A DNA stretch of 22,408 nucleotides from positions 1 through 22,408 of the forward strand of contig CAWBMS010000005.1 in NCBI GenBank assembly GCA_963790045.1. Reading direction: 5' to 3'. The position numbers and the translations under genes were made by a program. Below are positions 1-7,502 of the stretch, piece by piece. The notes under the pieces are model-generated. The model saw nothing but the letters and a program-made list of their open reading frames with translations. It was not told where the DNA came from and made no database searches. Positions within the stretch are counted from its first letter, which is position 1; every line of letters starts with the position of its first letter. This stretch comes from DATKMP01 sp963790045. Lineage in GTDB: Bacteria > Bacteroidota > Ignavibacteria > UBA10030.

Positions 1-876
1 TGTTGTACGCGTAATTTTCTCGCCATCAAGTGCAAATTCATCATGCACTTCTGAGCCGGGCTTTTGCGCATTGGCAAATCCATTGCCAATCTCAACACCT
101 TTGACCGCTTGAATCGACATTAATACTTCAGAAAGCTGCGCACTCAATCGCCGGTCGGCATGCACATAACTTCCCAATCCAACCGGTAAACCGGCAACGC
201 GAATTTCAAAGACACCGCCAAGTGTATCACCCTGTTTTTTGGCATTCTTAATTTCTTCAATCGCTTTTTTCTCTGCCGTCTTATCGAGCATACGCACTTC
301 CGATGTGTCCGCATTGCTTACCAATTCCGAAACGGACAATGATGAAACGAGCGTATGAAATTTTTTGTCGTTTTTCACGATGGCAGAACCGATGCTTAAC
401 ACGTGGCTGCCGATGACGATGCCGCAATCCTCCAACAACTTTCTTGCAATCGAACACACGGCAACGCGCATCGCTGTCTCACGCGCGCTGGAGCGATCGA
501 TGACGTTGCGGATGTCGTCAAATCCGTATTTCACCGCGCCGGCATAATCCGCATGGCCGGGACGCGGAACAGAAATTTTTTCGATGCCTGCACCATCGCC
601 GTCTGCCGCCATACGATCTGTCCAGTTTTGCCAGTCTTTGTTCTGGATTATTAACGCAATCGGCGCACCAATGGTTTTACCAAAACGCACGCCGGAAAGA
701 ATTGCCACCTGATCGGTTTCAATTTTCATTCTTCCGCCGCGGCCGTATCCCTGCTGCCGCCGCCAGAGTTGGTAATTGATGTAATCGCTGTTGAGTTCCA
801 CACCGGCGGGAATTCCTTCCACAATGCCAATGAGCGCTTTTCCATGCGATTCGCCTGCTGTTAAATATCGGATCAT
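1..876 (-). CDS. aroC: Chorismate synthase, C-terminus cut by window edge
   Basis: Chorismate synthase converts 5-enolpyruvylshikimate-3-phosphate to chorismate, the last shared step of aromatic amino acid synthesis, in the cytoplasm using reduced FMN. The reading frame runs open from ATG at 876 to the left edge, giving 292 residues of an expected 360-390. The N-terminus MIRYLTAGESHGKALIGIVE carries the family's first signature (GESHG). The conserved GR(G)GRM region follows at about residues 46-50, and the second signature is seen as RPGHADYAGAVKYG near residue 110, followed by SSARETAMRVA. A GAGGA ribosome binding site lies about 10 bases before the ATG. The gene is separated from the upstream HtrA gene by a terminator, so it probably has its own promoter in 877-963, which I cannot pinpoint. 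Open frames on the plus strand here are shadows. Identity is secure. Confidence 0.96.
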   Translation of the reverse strand, partial: MIRYLTAGESHGKALIGIVEGIPAGVELNSDYINYQLWRRQQGYGRGGRMKIETDQVAILSGVRFGKTIGAPIALIIQNKDWQNWTDRMAADGDGAGIEKISVPRPGHADYAGAVKYGFDDIRNVIDRSSARETAMRVAVCSIARKLLEDCGIVIGSHVLSIGSAIVKNDKKFHTLVSSLSVSELVSNADTSEVRMLDKTAEKKAIEEIKNAKKQGDTLGGVFEIRVAGLPVGLGSYVHADRRLSAQLSEVLMSIQAVKGVEIGNGFANAQKPGSEVHDEFALDGEKITRTT

Positions 877-963
877 TGCTGTTTTATCCTCGATCGATTC
901 TTGAAGTAATCTTCATTCACTTTTAATAACGCAAATTTTCAAAGGAGATACAAATGGTATAAC

Positions 964-1001
964 AAAAAAGCGTGACCAGATTTTTTCTGATCACGCTTTT
1001 T
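964..1001 (-). terminator. Intrinsic terminator after the HtrA gene
   Basis: On the minus strand the arms AAAAAGCGTGATCAGA and TCTGGTCACGCTTTTT pair over 16 positions with one G-U wobble and a short A-rich loop, followed by a T run. It lies about 22 bases past the HtrA stop and closes the long gene run to its right. The flanking A and T tracts would let it work in both directions. Confidence 0.85.
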
Positions 1002-1023
1002 CAATTTGATGTATAAAGATTTT

Positions 1024-2586
1024 TTATTTCGGAATTTCGATCGCGACAAATCTCGTTTTTTTATCCGGACCTTTAACGCGAAGCATAATTGCATCACCGG
1101 GGTTAAGTTTTTTCACGACATTTTGAAATTGCGTTGGTGAAGAAACCGGTTCTCCACCGACATTAATAATCACATCTCCTTTCTGCAATCCACGGTCTTG
1201 TGCAATGCCGAAGTTTTCAAGGTTGGAAATAAGAATTCCTTTTTGAACATCATATTTCTTTTTTTCGACTGCATCCAATGAACTCACGGTCATACCTAAT
1301 TCTTTTACCGCGATTGACTTCGATTTCTCGACCTCCGAATCGTTATTGTCCCTTTCATTTTTTGATTCGGCGATTGTTTCGGTAGTATTATCGCGAGAGC
1401 CGAGCGTTACTTTTATTTCTATTTCTTTTTTATTTCGCCAGACTTTAAGCACAGTAACTTCACCTGGATGCTTGCTGGCAATCAGTGTTTGCAGTGTTTG
1501 CATCGAATTAACCTCTTTTCCGTCGACGGTTAAAATAAAGTCTCCCTCTTGTAATCCGGCTTTGTCACCGGCTGCATCTTTCGTTACGGATTGAATCAAA
1601 ACGCCTTTTGCCTTTTCCAGTCCGGCTGCCTTAGCCGTTACAGCATCTACTTGTTGAATACTGACCCCAAGAAATCCGCGCCGGAATTTCCCGTACTTTA
1701 TGAGATCCATTGCAACATTCTTCGCAAGGTTGATGGGAATGGCAAAACTGTATCCTTGATAACGTGCATTCGTTGTCGCAATGGCGCTGTTGATACCAAC
1801 AACCTGTCCGCTGATATTGACCAACGGTCCGCCGCTGTTGCCGGGATTCACAGCTGCATCAGTCTGAATGAAATTCTCGATCGCATATTGATCGCCATTG
1901 ATACCGATATTTCTTCCCAGTGCACTGACAATGCCTTGCGTCATGGTAGATTTCAACCCAAGCGGTGCGCCAATAGCAAAAACAATATGACCGACTTGTA
2001 CTTCATCCGAATTACCAAGGGCTGCTACCGGCAAATTGTTTTCATCGATTTTAATCACAGCAAGATCGGTATATTTATCTGTACCGATCAGTTTGGCATT
2101 AAACTTCCGCGTATCGGAAAGCGTTACTTGTATACCGTTCTTTTTTGCATTCGCAACGACGTGATTGTTAGTTAAAATATATCCATCATCGGTTACAATG
2201 ACACCGGAACCGACACCTTGTTGCGGACCTTGTTTCGGCATCTCGAATTTAAAATCCGGTCCAAAAAATCTGTGGAAAAATTCGGATTGATCATCCGATC
2301 CTCCCTCATCCGATCCACCTTCATCCGATTCACCGCCTCCCGTTACCACTTCCACGTACACAACCGAGGGCGTCACGGTTTCTCCGACACTGTGAAATGC
2401 TTCATTTAATGATTGCAGCATTGTATTCGGTTTCACCGGTGCTTGCTTTGCACCGAGCTTCACATCTTCACCGGCGAACGAAAGATCCACGCCTTTGAAA
2501 CTGGACACCAGCACCACGCCGAAAATAATTCCCAGACTAATTAAAAACACCGCCGCTACGACGGATCGCATTGACATTTTTTTCAT
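1024..2586 (-). CDS. htrA: HtrA/DegP-family periplasmic serine protease, two PDZ domains
   Basis: This is an envelope serine protease and chaperone that degrades or refolds damaged exported proteins. The 520-residue product starts MKKMSMRS, followed by a single hydrophobic segment (about residues 8-30) serving as signal or anchor. The trypsin-like domain shows the catalytic triad His142 (TNNHVV), Asp174 (YTDLAV) and Ser251 (GNSGGP). PDZ1 covers about 298-395 and PDZ2 about 428-518, the standard DegP/DegQ/MucD layout. I prefer the ATG at 2586 because AGGAG sits 8 bases upstream; an ATG at 2604 overlaps the recO stop (ATGA) but has no such site and would add six residues. The loop after the first protease strand, matching the LA-loop position of DegP, holds an acidic Gly-Ser-Asp-Glu tandem repeat (residues 83-100). 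A charged, Asn/Glu/Lys-rich linker separates the PDZ domains. Confidence 0.95.
   Translation of the reverse strand: MKKMSMRSVVAAVFLISLGIIFGVVLVSSFKGVDLSFAGEDVKLGAKQAPVKPNTMLQSLNEAFHSVGETVTPSVVYVEVVTGGGESDEGGSDEGGSDDQSEFFHRFFGPDFKFEMPKQGPQQGVGSGVIVTDDGYILTNNHVVANAKKNGIQVTLSDTRKFNAKLIGTDKYTDLAVIKIDENNLPVAALGNSDEVQVGHIVFAIGAPLGLKSTMTQGIVSALGRNIGINGDQYAIENFIQTDAAVNPGNSGGPLVNISGQVVGINSAIATTNARYQGYSFAIPINLAKNVAMDLIKYGKFRRGFLGVSIQQVDAVTAKAAGLEKAKGVLIQSVTKDAAGDKAGLQEGDFILTVDGKEVNSMQTLQTLIASKHPGEVTVLKVWRNKKEIEIKVTLGSRDNTTETIAESKNERDNNDSEVEKSKSIAVKELGMTVSSLDAVEKKKYDVQKGILISNLENFGIAQDRGLQKGDVIINVGGEPVSSPTQFQNVVKKLNPGDAIMLRVKGPDKKTRFVAIEIPK
2291..2335 (-). repeat. Three 15-bp tandem units inside the HtrA gene
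   Basis: Three consecutive 15-base units, each starting tcatccgat on the plus strand, encode repeats of the type SDEGG in the protease LA loop. The units differ at only a few positions, which suggests recent expansion by slippage. Confidence 0.75.
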
Positions 2587-2594
2587 TGTATTCT

Positions 2595-2599
2595 CTCCT
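2595..2599 (-). promoter_or_regulatory. Ribosome binding site that sets the HtrA start
   Basis: AGGAG on the minus strand, 8 bases before ATG 2586. It lies inside the possible upstream extension from ATG 2604, so it argues for the shorter protein. Confidence 0.7.
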
Positions 2600-2600
2600 G

Positions 2601-3399
2601 TCATCGTTTTGTTTGCAACAGTTCGATTGATTTCAACGGTTTCAATCCTTCAAAATGATATTGTAAATAAGAACGAATGAATTCATCTACTTCGTTCCCG
2701 ATGTATTCTGCATACATCAAATTGCTTAACGAGGACATCGGTGCGGTTGCAAACCTGCGCAGTATTTGCAACCCCTGAACCGAGATCACTGCGTTCTTAT
2801 CATAAGACGTGAAATTCTGCGCAGAGGTTCCGCGTGGCGTTGCACAATTGGCGCAAAAAACTGCGCCGCGTTCGATCTGAAATACAAATTCTTTCTCGCC
2901 GTCTTCTGCTTTCACTGATTTACCGCATTTTATACACGTTTCGAAATTCGGAGCGAAGCCGTAAAGCATAGAAAATCTTAACCGGAATGCTTGCAAAAAA
3001 TGAAAATAATTTTTCTCGCTTTCGTTGAGTGCAGAAAGTGTTTCGAGAAGAAGTTGATAGAGCGGTTCATTGCGTTCTTCTTCATGCACAATTTGATTGA
3101 GCAGCTCGATAATCGAAAAGCCGACCGACATCCGATCAAAATCTTCTCTCAAGCGATTGAACGGCTGCACGAGATCGCACTGCGAAAGCAAATGAAGATC
3201 GCGCTGTTCTTTTTTATACAACACCACATACGAACACGTCAGCGGATCCAATGATGCACCGAATTTATTTTTTGACAAACGCGCGCCTTTTGCAACGCAT
3301 TTAAATTTTCCGAATTCCTTGCTGTAAAACGTCACGATTTTACTCGTGTCGCGGTACCTTCATGGATTTCAATATGATGGCATCGGTTTTAACAAGCAT
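2601..3399 (-). CDS. recO: DNA repair protein RecO, frameshifted near N-terminus
   Basis: RecO loads RecA onto gapped DNA with RecR in recombinational repair. The gene opens at ATG 3399, directly after the mtnA stop (TAGATG), with MLVKTDAIILKSMK, a typical RecO N-terminus. The frame then breaks: one extra base at 3357/3358 (GG on the minus strand) must be skipped for YRDTSKIVTFYSKEFGKF to follow, as the family requires. Without correction only a GTG start at 3335 gives a long frame, lacking about 21 residues of the OB fold. Corrected length is 265 residues, normal for the family. A four-cysteine zinc site appears at about C155, C158, C182 and C185 (CIKC and CANC). The stop overlaps the possible first ATG of the protease gene downstream. 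Identity is firm; whether the shift is real is open. Confidence 0.9.
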
Positions 3400-4428
3400 C
3401 TATGGTTTCAATCGAAGAATTGAATCGAGATATGGCGCGCGAAGTGCACCACGATCAGTAATGATTGCAGTGATAAGTTCATTCGGCGTTACATCAAACG
3501 CCGGTGAATAAACGTGAACATTGGCTGGAGCAATTTGTTTTCCGGCAAGCGTCGTTGTTTCGTCTGCGCTTCGTTCCTCAATTGAAATTTCTCTTCCGCT
3601 TGCAATCGAAAAATCAATTGAAGAAATAGGGGCGGCAATATAGAATGGAATATGATGATGCATGGCAAGCACAGCAACGTTGTATGTTCCAATTTTATTT
3701 GCAGCATCGCCGTTGCATGCAATGCGGTCTGCACCGACGACGACGGCAGATATTTTTCCCTGCTGCATTGCGTATGCCGCGGTGTTATCCGTAAGAAGTG
3801 TGAATGGAATATTTTGTTGTTTCAATTCCCACGCCGTCAGTCGAGCACCTTGCAGCAACGGACGCGTTTCATCGACAAACACATGAGAACATTTTCCACA
3901 TTCCCATGCTTTGGCGATAATGCCAAGCGCTGTCCCTCGCCCGCCCGTTGCAAGCGCACCGGCATTGCAATGTGTCAATATCGTTGATGATGGCAGAAAT
4001 AATTCTGCGCCAAACGCACTGATGCGTTCGCACATTTCAATATCTTCATGATGAATGGACAGCGCTTCATCAATTAATTTTTGTGTGATAATAGCCGTCG
4101 ATTGTGATTTATTATCAGCAATGATTTGCTTCTGGCGTTTCAAAGCCCAAAATAAATTGACCGCAGTCGGGCGTGTTGCCGCAAGCAGCGCAATTGATTC
4201 TTCTAATCTTTGAAAATAATTTAAAGAGGTAGAATTCTTAAACGCACACAACGCAACACCGTACGCAGCCGCAATACCGATCAACGGTGCGCCACGCAAT
4301 GCTAACCGCTTGATGGCATCCGCCACGACGAGCACATCGTTTGTTTCGATATAAACTTCTTCGGCAGGAAGTTTTGTTTGATCAAGAAATCGCAGTGTGC
4401 CGTTTCGCCATTCCAACGGCTTTACCAT
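3400..4428 (-). CDS. mtnA: S-methyl-5-thioribose-1-phosphate isomerase
   Basis: MtnA interconverts 5-methylthioribose-1-phosphate and 5-methylthioribulose-1-phosphate in methionine salvage; relatives also act on 5-deoxyribose-1-phosphate in deoxy-sugar shunts. The 342-residue product has RGAPLIGIAAAYG near residue 45, the catalytic-cysteine motif HCNAGALATGGRGTALG with Cys154, the DETRPLLQGARLTAWEL segment near 186, and GADRIACNGDAANKIGTY with catalytic Asp234. These separate it from eIF2B subunits and from ribose-1,5-bisphosphate isomerase. Its ATG overlaps the stop of the PfkB gene (TAATG), with GAGAGG just upstream, so the two are probably co-translated. No mtnP, mtnK or aldolase gene is visible, so which salvage route it serves cannot be decided here. 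Confidence 0.95.
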   Translation of the reverse strand: MVKPLEWRNGTLRFLDQTKLPAEEVYIETNDVLVVADAIKRLALRGAPLIGIAAAYGVALCAFKNSTSLNYFQRLEESIALLAATRPTAVNLFWALKRQKQIIADNKSQSTAIITQKLIDEALSIHHEDIEMCERISAFGAELFLPSSTILTHCNAGALATGGRGTALGIIAKAWECGKCSHVFVDETRPLLQGARLTAWELKQQNIPFTLLTDNTAAYAMQQGKISAVVVGADRIACNGDAANKIGTYNVAVLAMHHHIPFYIAAPISSIDFSIASGREISIEERSADETTTLAGKQIAPANVHVYSPAFDVTPNELITAIITDRGALRAPYLDSILRLKP

Positions 4429-5348
4429 TACTGCCTCTCGTCATCAAATTTTGAAAGTTCTCTGAACGATAAAAAGCGATAATGAATTTTTAAATAACTC
4501 AAATCGCGTAAGCTATCGACGCTAAAGCGTTCCACACAAAATGATGCGAGCGTGCTGCCGTAAATCACGGCGCGGCGCAAATTTTCTGAGGACAAATCAT
4601 CCGTGCGTGCCAGCCAGCCGATGAATCCGCCTGCGAATGAATCGCCGGCACCGGTCGGGTCGAACAAGTTTTCCAACGGATACGCCGGCGCAGAAAAAAT
4701 CGTGTCTTCCGTTACTAACATTGCGCCGTGCTCGCCTTTTTTGATGATGATGATGCGCGGCCCCATTTTAAATATTTTCTTCGAGGCCTTAATCAGATTC
4801 GGTTCGTTCGTCAACAACCGTGCTTCCGAATCGTTCACGATGATAACGTCCATCGCTTTCATCGTTTCGGCAAGTTCTTTTGGCCTTGTCTCGATCCAAT
4901 AATTCATCGTGTCGCCGACCACAAGGCGCGGCTTCTTTATTTGCTGCAGTACTTGCAATTGCAGTACCGGATCGATATTGCCAAGGCAGACATAACTTGA
5001 GTTTTTATATCCAGCCGGAATCTTTGGATCAAATTTTTCAAACACATTTAAATTCGTAAACAGCGTATCTCGGTTATTGAGATCGTAATGATACTTTCCA
5101 CCCCATCGAAAGGTTTTTCCGTCTTTCACAATTTCCAAACCATCCGTATCGATATTACGCGATTCCAAAAACTGTAAATGCTCTTTTGGAAAATCGCCAC
5201 CCGCAACAGCAACGATGCGCACCGGCGCGGTAAAGTAACTTGCCGCTGCCGCGATATACACGGCAGAGCCGCCCAGCGCATCGTTCACACTGCCAAATGG
5301 TGTTTCCACCGTATCCAATGCCACAGAACCAACAATCAATACACTCAC
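4428..5348 (-). CDS. PfkB-family sugar or nucleoside kinase
   Basis: This is a cytoplasmic ribokinase/PfkB-fold kinase that transfers phosphate from ATP to a sugar or nucleoside hydroxyl. The 306 residues include the N-terminal strand MSVLIVGSVALDTVETP, the substrate-side GGSAVYIA near residue 27, and the C-terminal signature DPTGAGDSFAGG (230-241), in which Asp236 should be the catalytic base. It has VVGDTMNYWI and VNDSEARLL, seen in many adenosine-kinase-like members. The start is GTG, preceded by AAGGA 7 bases upstream. It begins 3 bases after the Nudix stop, and its own stop overlaps the mtnA start. The substrate is unknown; the coupling to mtnA suggests a methylthio- or deoxyribose-type compound, which is inference only. 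Confidence 0.9.
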   Translation of the reverse strand: MSVLIVGSVALDTVETPFGSVNDALGGSAVYIAAAASYFTAPVRIVAVAGGDFPKEHLQFLESRNIDTDGLEIVKDGKTFRWGGKYHYDLNNRDTLFTNLNVFEKFDPKIPAGYKNSSYVCLGNIDPVLQLQVLQQIKKPRLVVGDTMNYWIETRPKELAETMKAMDVIIVNDSEARLLTNEPNLIKASKKIFKMGPRIIIIKKGEHGAMLVTEDTIFSAPAYPLENLFDPTGAGDSFAGGFIGWLARTDDLSSENLRRAVIYGSTLASFCVERFSVDSLRDLSYLKIHYRFLSFRELSKFDDERQ

Positions 5349-5351
5349 GTC

Positions 5352-5834
5352 TCAATCCTTTCTTTGGGGTTGAAGAATTTCTGTTACCGATGCGGCTTCT
5401 TTATTGCCGACAATATATTCATGAATAATTTCTAATCCGCGCCGTTGCGCAGGCCACACTAATTGCTTGTACGCTTCGTGATACGGCATCCATTTAAATT
5501 TCTGATGTTCATGTGAAAGTTTTACTTCGCATTTCGAATCTACTTCCACAACAAAAAGCGGTGCTACTTGAACAGTATCGTTCGAGACAACGTAAAACGA
5601 ACTCACGTAGGGCACACTCCATAAACGGAACACTGGCAAATTTGTTTCTTCGGACAATTCGCGCAAGGCACCGTGCAATGCCGTCTCATTTTGCTGCAAC
5701 GTTCCTGTCACGATCTGCCACATATCCGGATATAAATCTTCATTTGCTGAACGCTGCAGCAACAAGTATTCCGCGCCGCTTGCCGACCGACGAAACACGC
5801 ACACTTCTACAATTTCACTAACGACCTTTGCCAT
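5352..5834 (-). CDS. Nudix hydrolase
   Basis: Nudix enzymes hydrolyse nucleoside diphosphates linked to another group, using Mg2+ held by the Nudix box. In this 160-residue protein the box spans about residues 44-66: G44, E50, then RELSEETNL with R58, E59, E62 and E63. The usual Gly near the box end is Asn, which also varies in dihydroneopterin-triphosphate pyrophosphatases of the NudB type. WQIVTGTL before the box and a FKWMPYHEA segment after it resemble that subgroup, but substrate assignment is uncertain. The ATG lies 17 bases inside the end of the upstream pseudouridine synthase gene, and no strong ribosome binding site is seen, so it probably relies on translational coupling. Confidence 0.9.
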   Translation of the reverse strand: MAKVVSEIVEVCVFRRSASGAEYLLLQRSANEDLYPDMWQIVTGTLQQNETALHGALRELSEETNLPVFRLWSVPYVSSFYVVSNDTVQVAPLFVVEVDSKCEVKLSHEHQKFKWMPYHEAYKQLVWPAQRRGLEIIHEYIVGNKEAASVTEILQPQRKD

Positions 5835-6597
5835 ATTCTTTTTGTTTCGATGAATGTAATGGTCCTACTTCTTCTTCTGTCAATTCGCGCCACGCGCCTT
5901 CCTGCAATGGACCAAGATCGATCGATCCAACAGCCGTACGTTGTAATGTTAACACTTTATTGCCGACAGCTTGGAACATTTTACGCACCTGACGATTCTT
6001 TCCTTCCGTCAGCACAATTCGATATTCCAATTTGCCTACTTGCGTTACTACTGCCGATTGTGTTCGATACACTTTTCCATCGAGATCGATTTCAACTCCG
6101 GATGACAACTGTTTCATTTCTTCCGCCGTCAATGGTTTTTCAACATGCGCCAGATATGTTTTTGGAACATGCGAATCGGGACTCATCAGCACATCAGCAA
6201 GACGATGATCGTTCGTCAGCAGTAACAAGCCGGATGAATCTTTATCCAATCTGCCGACCGCTTTCAGTCCCTTCGCTTCAGCACCAAGAAGATCAAAGAC
6301 AGTCTTTCTTCCGCGCTCATCCGCATGCGAGGTAACAACACCGATAGGTTTGTGGAACATCAAATATCGAAACCGTTCTTGAACAATCTTTTTGCCGTCC
6401 ACACAAATTTTCTGCTGTTCAAGGTTCACCCAGCGGTGTGGATTGGTTGCCGAGCTTCCATCTACCGTCACGCGGCCTTCTAAAATAATTTTCCCCGCTT
6501 GTGCGCGGGAACAAAATCCTAATTTCGAAAGAGCGCGTTCAAGCGAAACGTGATGAAGAAATTTCGATGTTCGATGCCGAACGGAATCAGTGACCAT
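5818..6597 (-). CDS. rluB: rRNA pseudouridine synthase, RsuA/RluB family
   Basis: This enzyme isomerises a uridine in ribosomal RNA to pseudouridine; RluB acts on 23S U2605 in E. coli. The 259-residue product has an N-terminal S4 RNA-binding domain (about 18-75, with LERALSKLGFCSRAQAGKII) and then a catalytic domain with GRLDKDSSGLLLLTND, in which Asp118 should be the nucleophile. PKTYLAHV and EGKNRQVRKMF are further family motifs. The fit is to the RsuA/RluB/RluE/RluF group rather than to RluA or TruB. Choice of RluB over its sister groups rests on general resemblance. The start at ATG 6597 has AAGG upstream. The C-terminal tail overlaps the Nudix gene start. Confidence 0.9.
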   Translation of the reverse strand: MVTDSVRHRTSKFLHHVSLERALSKLGFCSRAQAGKIILEGRVTVDGSSATNPHRWVNLEQQKICVDGKKIVQERFRYLMFHKPIGVVTSHADERGRKTVFDLLGAEAKGLKAVGRLDKDSSGLLLLTNDHRLADVLMSPDSHVPKTYLAHVEKPLTAEEMKQLSSGVEIDLDGKVYRTQSAVVTQVGKLEYRIVLTEGKNRQVRKMFQAVGNKVLTLQRTAVGSIDLGPLQEGAWRELTEEEVGPLHSSKQKEYGKGR

Positions 6598-6666
6598 CGT
6601 TATGCCTTAAAAAGATAAACGAAAATTGATCCAATTCAAATGAATGAAAAATGGTAGTTTGCAAAA

Positions 6667-7449
6667 TTATTTCATTGCCAGCCGCCACTGCGACAAGAAC
6701 ACGGCGCACGCAACACCGACATTCAATGACTCGGCATTTCCAAATCGCGGAATGCTTACCTGATGATCCGAGATTTTTTTAACTGCATCACTTACTCCGT
6801 GTGCTTCATTGCCAAGTACAAGCACGGTTTTATTTGGCAGCAATGTTTGTGTCAACAACTCACCATCCATTCCTGTAGCAATAACGGTATAGCCATTGTT
6901 CTTTAATTCTGGTAACGTTTTTATTAAATCCACATCTTCATAAATCGGCAAATGGAAAATTGAGCCCGAAGTCGAACGCACAACTTTTTCATTATACAAT
7001 GAAACGCATCCTTTACTCAACAGCACCGCATCAACACCAAACCAATCGCACGTACGCAAAATCGTCCCAAGATTTCCCGGATCACCTACTTCATCCAATG
7101 CAACAATAAACACTGCCTCACGGAGAACTTCAGCAGAAACTGGTTTTTCATGTTGTTCCACCACTGCCACAACACCCTGTGCATTCACCGTATTGGTAAT
7201 CTGATGAAGTTCAATTTCAGAAACTTCTTGTACGGAGATTTGTTGGGATTCTGCAAAGGCAAGAATTTCTTCCTGTTCGTTTGATGGTGTTCGTGCTTCG
7301 ACGAGGTAAATAGAAACGACATGGAAATCAGAATGGAGAGCGTCATAAAGCGGCTTCCATCCTTCTAATAAAAACTTGCGTTCTTCGTCACGGAATTTTT
7401 TCACCGTCAGCGAGCGCAGATATTTCAATTCTGTTTTTGTGACACGCAC
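6667..7449 (-). CDS. SpoU/TrmH-family RNA 2'-O-ribose methyltransferase
   Basis: This is a SAM-dependent RNA ribose methyltransferase with the knotted SPOUT fold. The 260 residues carry all three SpoU motifs: DPGNLGTILRT (123-133), LGNEAHGV (212-219) and IPRFGNAESLNVGVA (233-247). An N-terminal substrate-binding domain (about 1-105, with FRDEERKFLLEG) matches the RlmB/TsnR-like layout. The exact target nucleotide (23S rRNA or tRNA) cannot be read from sequence. The start is a GTG at 7449 with no clear ribosome binding site; no better in-frame start lies between it and the conserved TKTELKYLRSL. It follows the true comEC stop by 53 bases and precedes the pseudouridine synthase by 69 bases, which contain nothing I recognise. 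Both neighbours are RNA modification genes. Confidence 0.92.
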   Translation of the reverse strand: MRVTKTELKYLRSLTVKKFRDEERKFLLEGWKPLYDALHSDFHVVSIYLVEARTPSNEQEEILAFAESQQISVQEVSEIELHQITNTVNAQGVVAVVEQHEKPVSAEVLREAVFIVALDEVGDPGNLGTILRTCDWFGVDAVLLSKGCVSLYNEKVVRSTSGSIFHLPIYEDVDLIKTLPELKNNGYTVIATGMDGELLTQTLLPNKTVLVLGNEAHGVSDAVKKISDHQVSIPRFGNAESLNVGVACAVFLSQWRLAMK

Positions 7450-7502
7450 AAATTAATATACGCAGATTGAAAAGGAAATTCAAAATTTATATCAGAAACA
7501 TT

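Noticed and set aside
365..654. Plus-strand open frames of 60 and 83 codons
   Set aside because: They lie opposite aroC, whose minus-strand frame is open to the left edge and shows clear chorismate synthase motifs.
941..962. Plus-strand AAAGGAGATACAAATG resembling a ribosome binding site and start
   Set aside because: The frame stops after two codons (ATG GTA TAA) and no gene follows.
1591..2175. A 194-codon plus-strand open frame
   Set aside because: It is antisense to the HtrA protease gene and has no protein-like composition or ribosome binding site.
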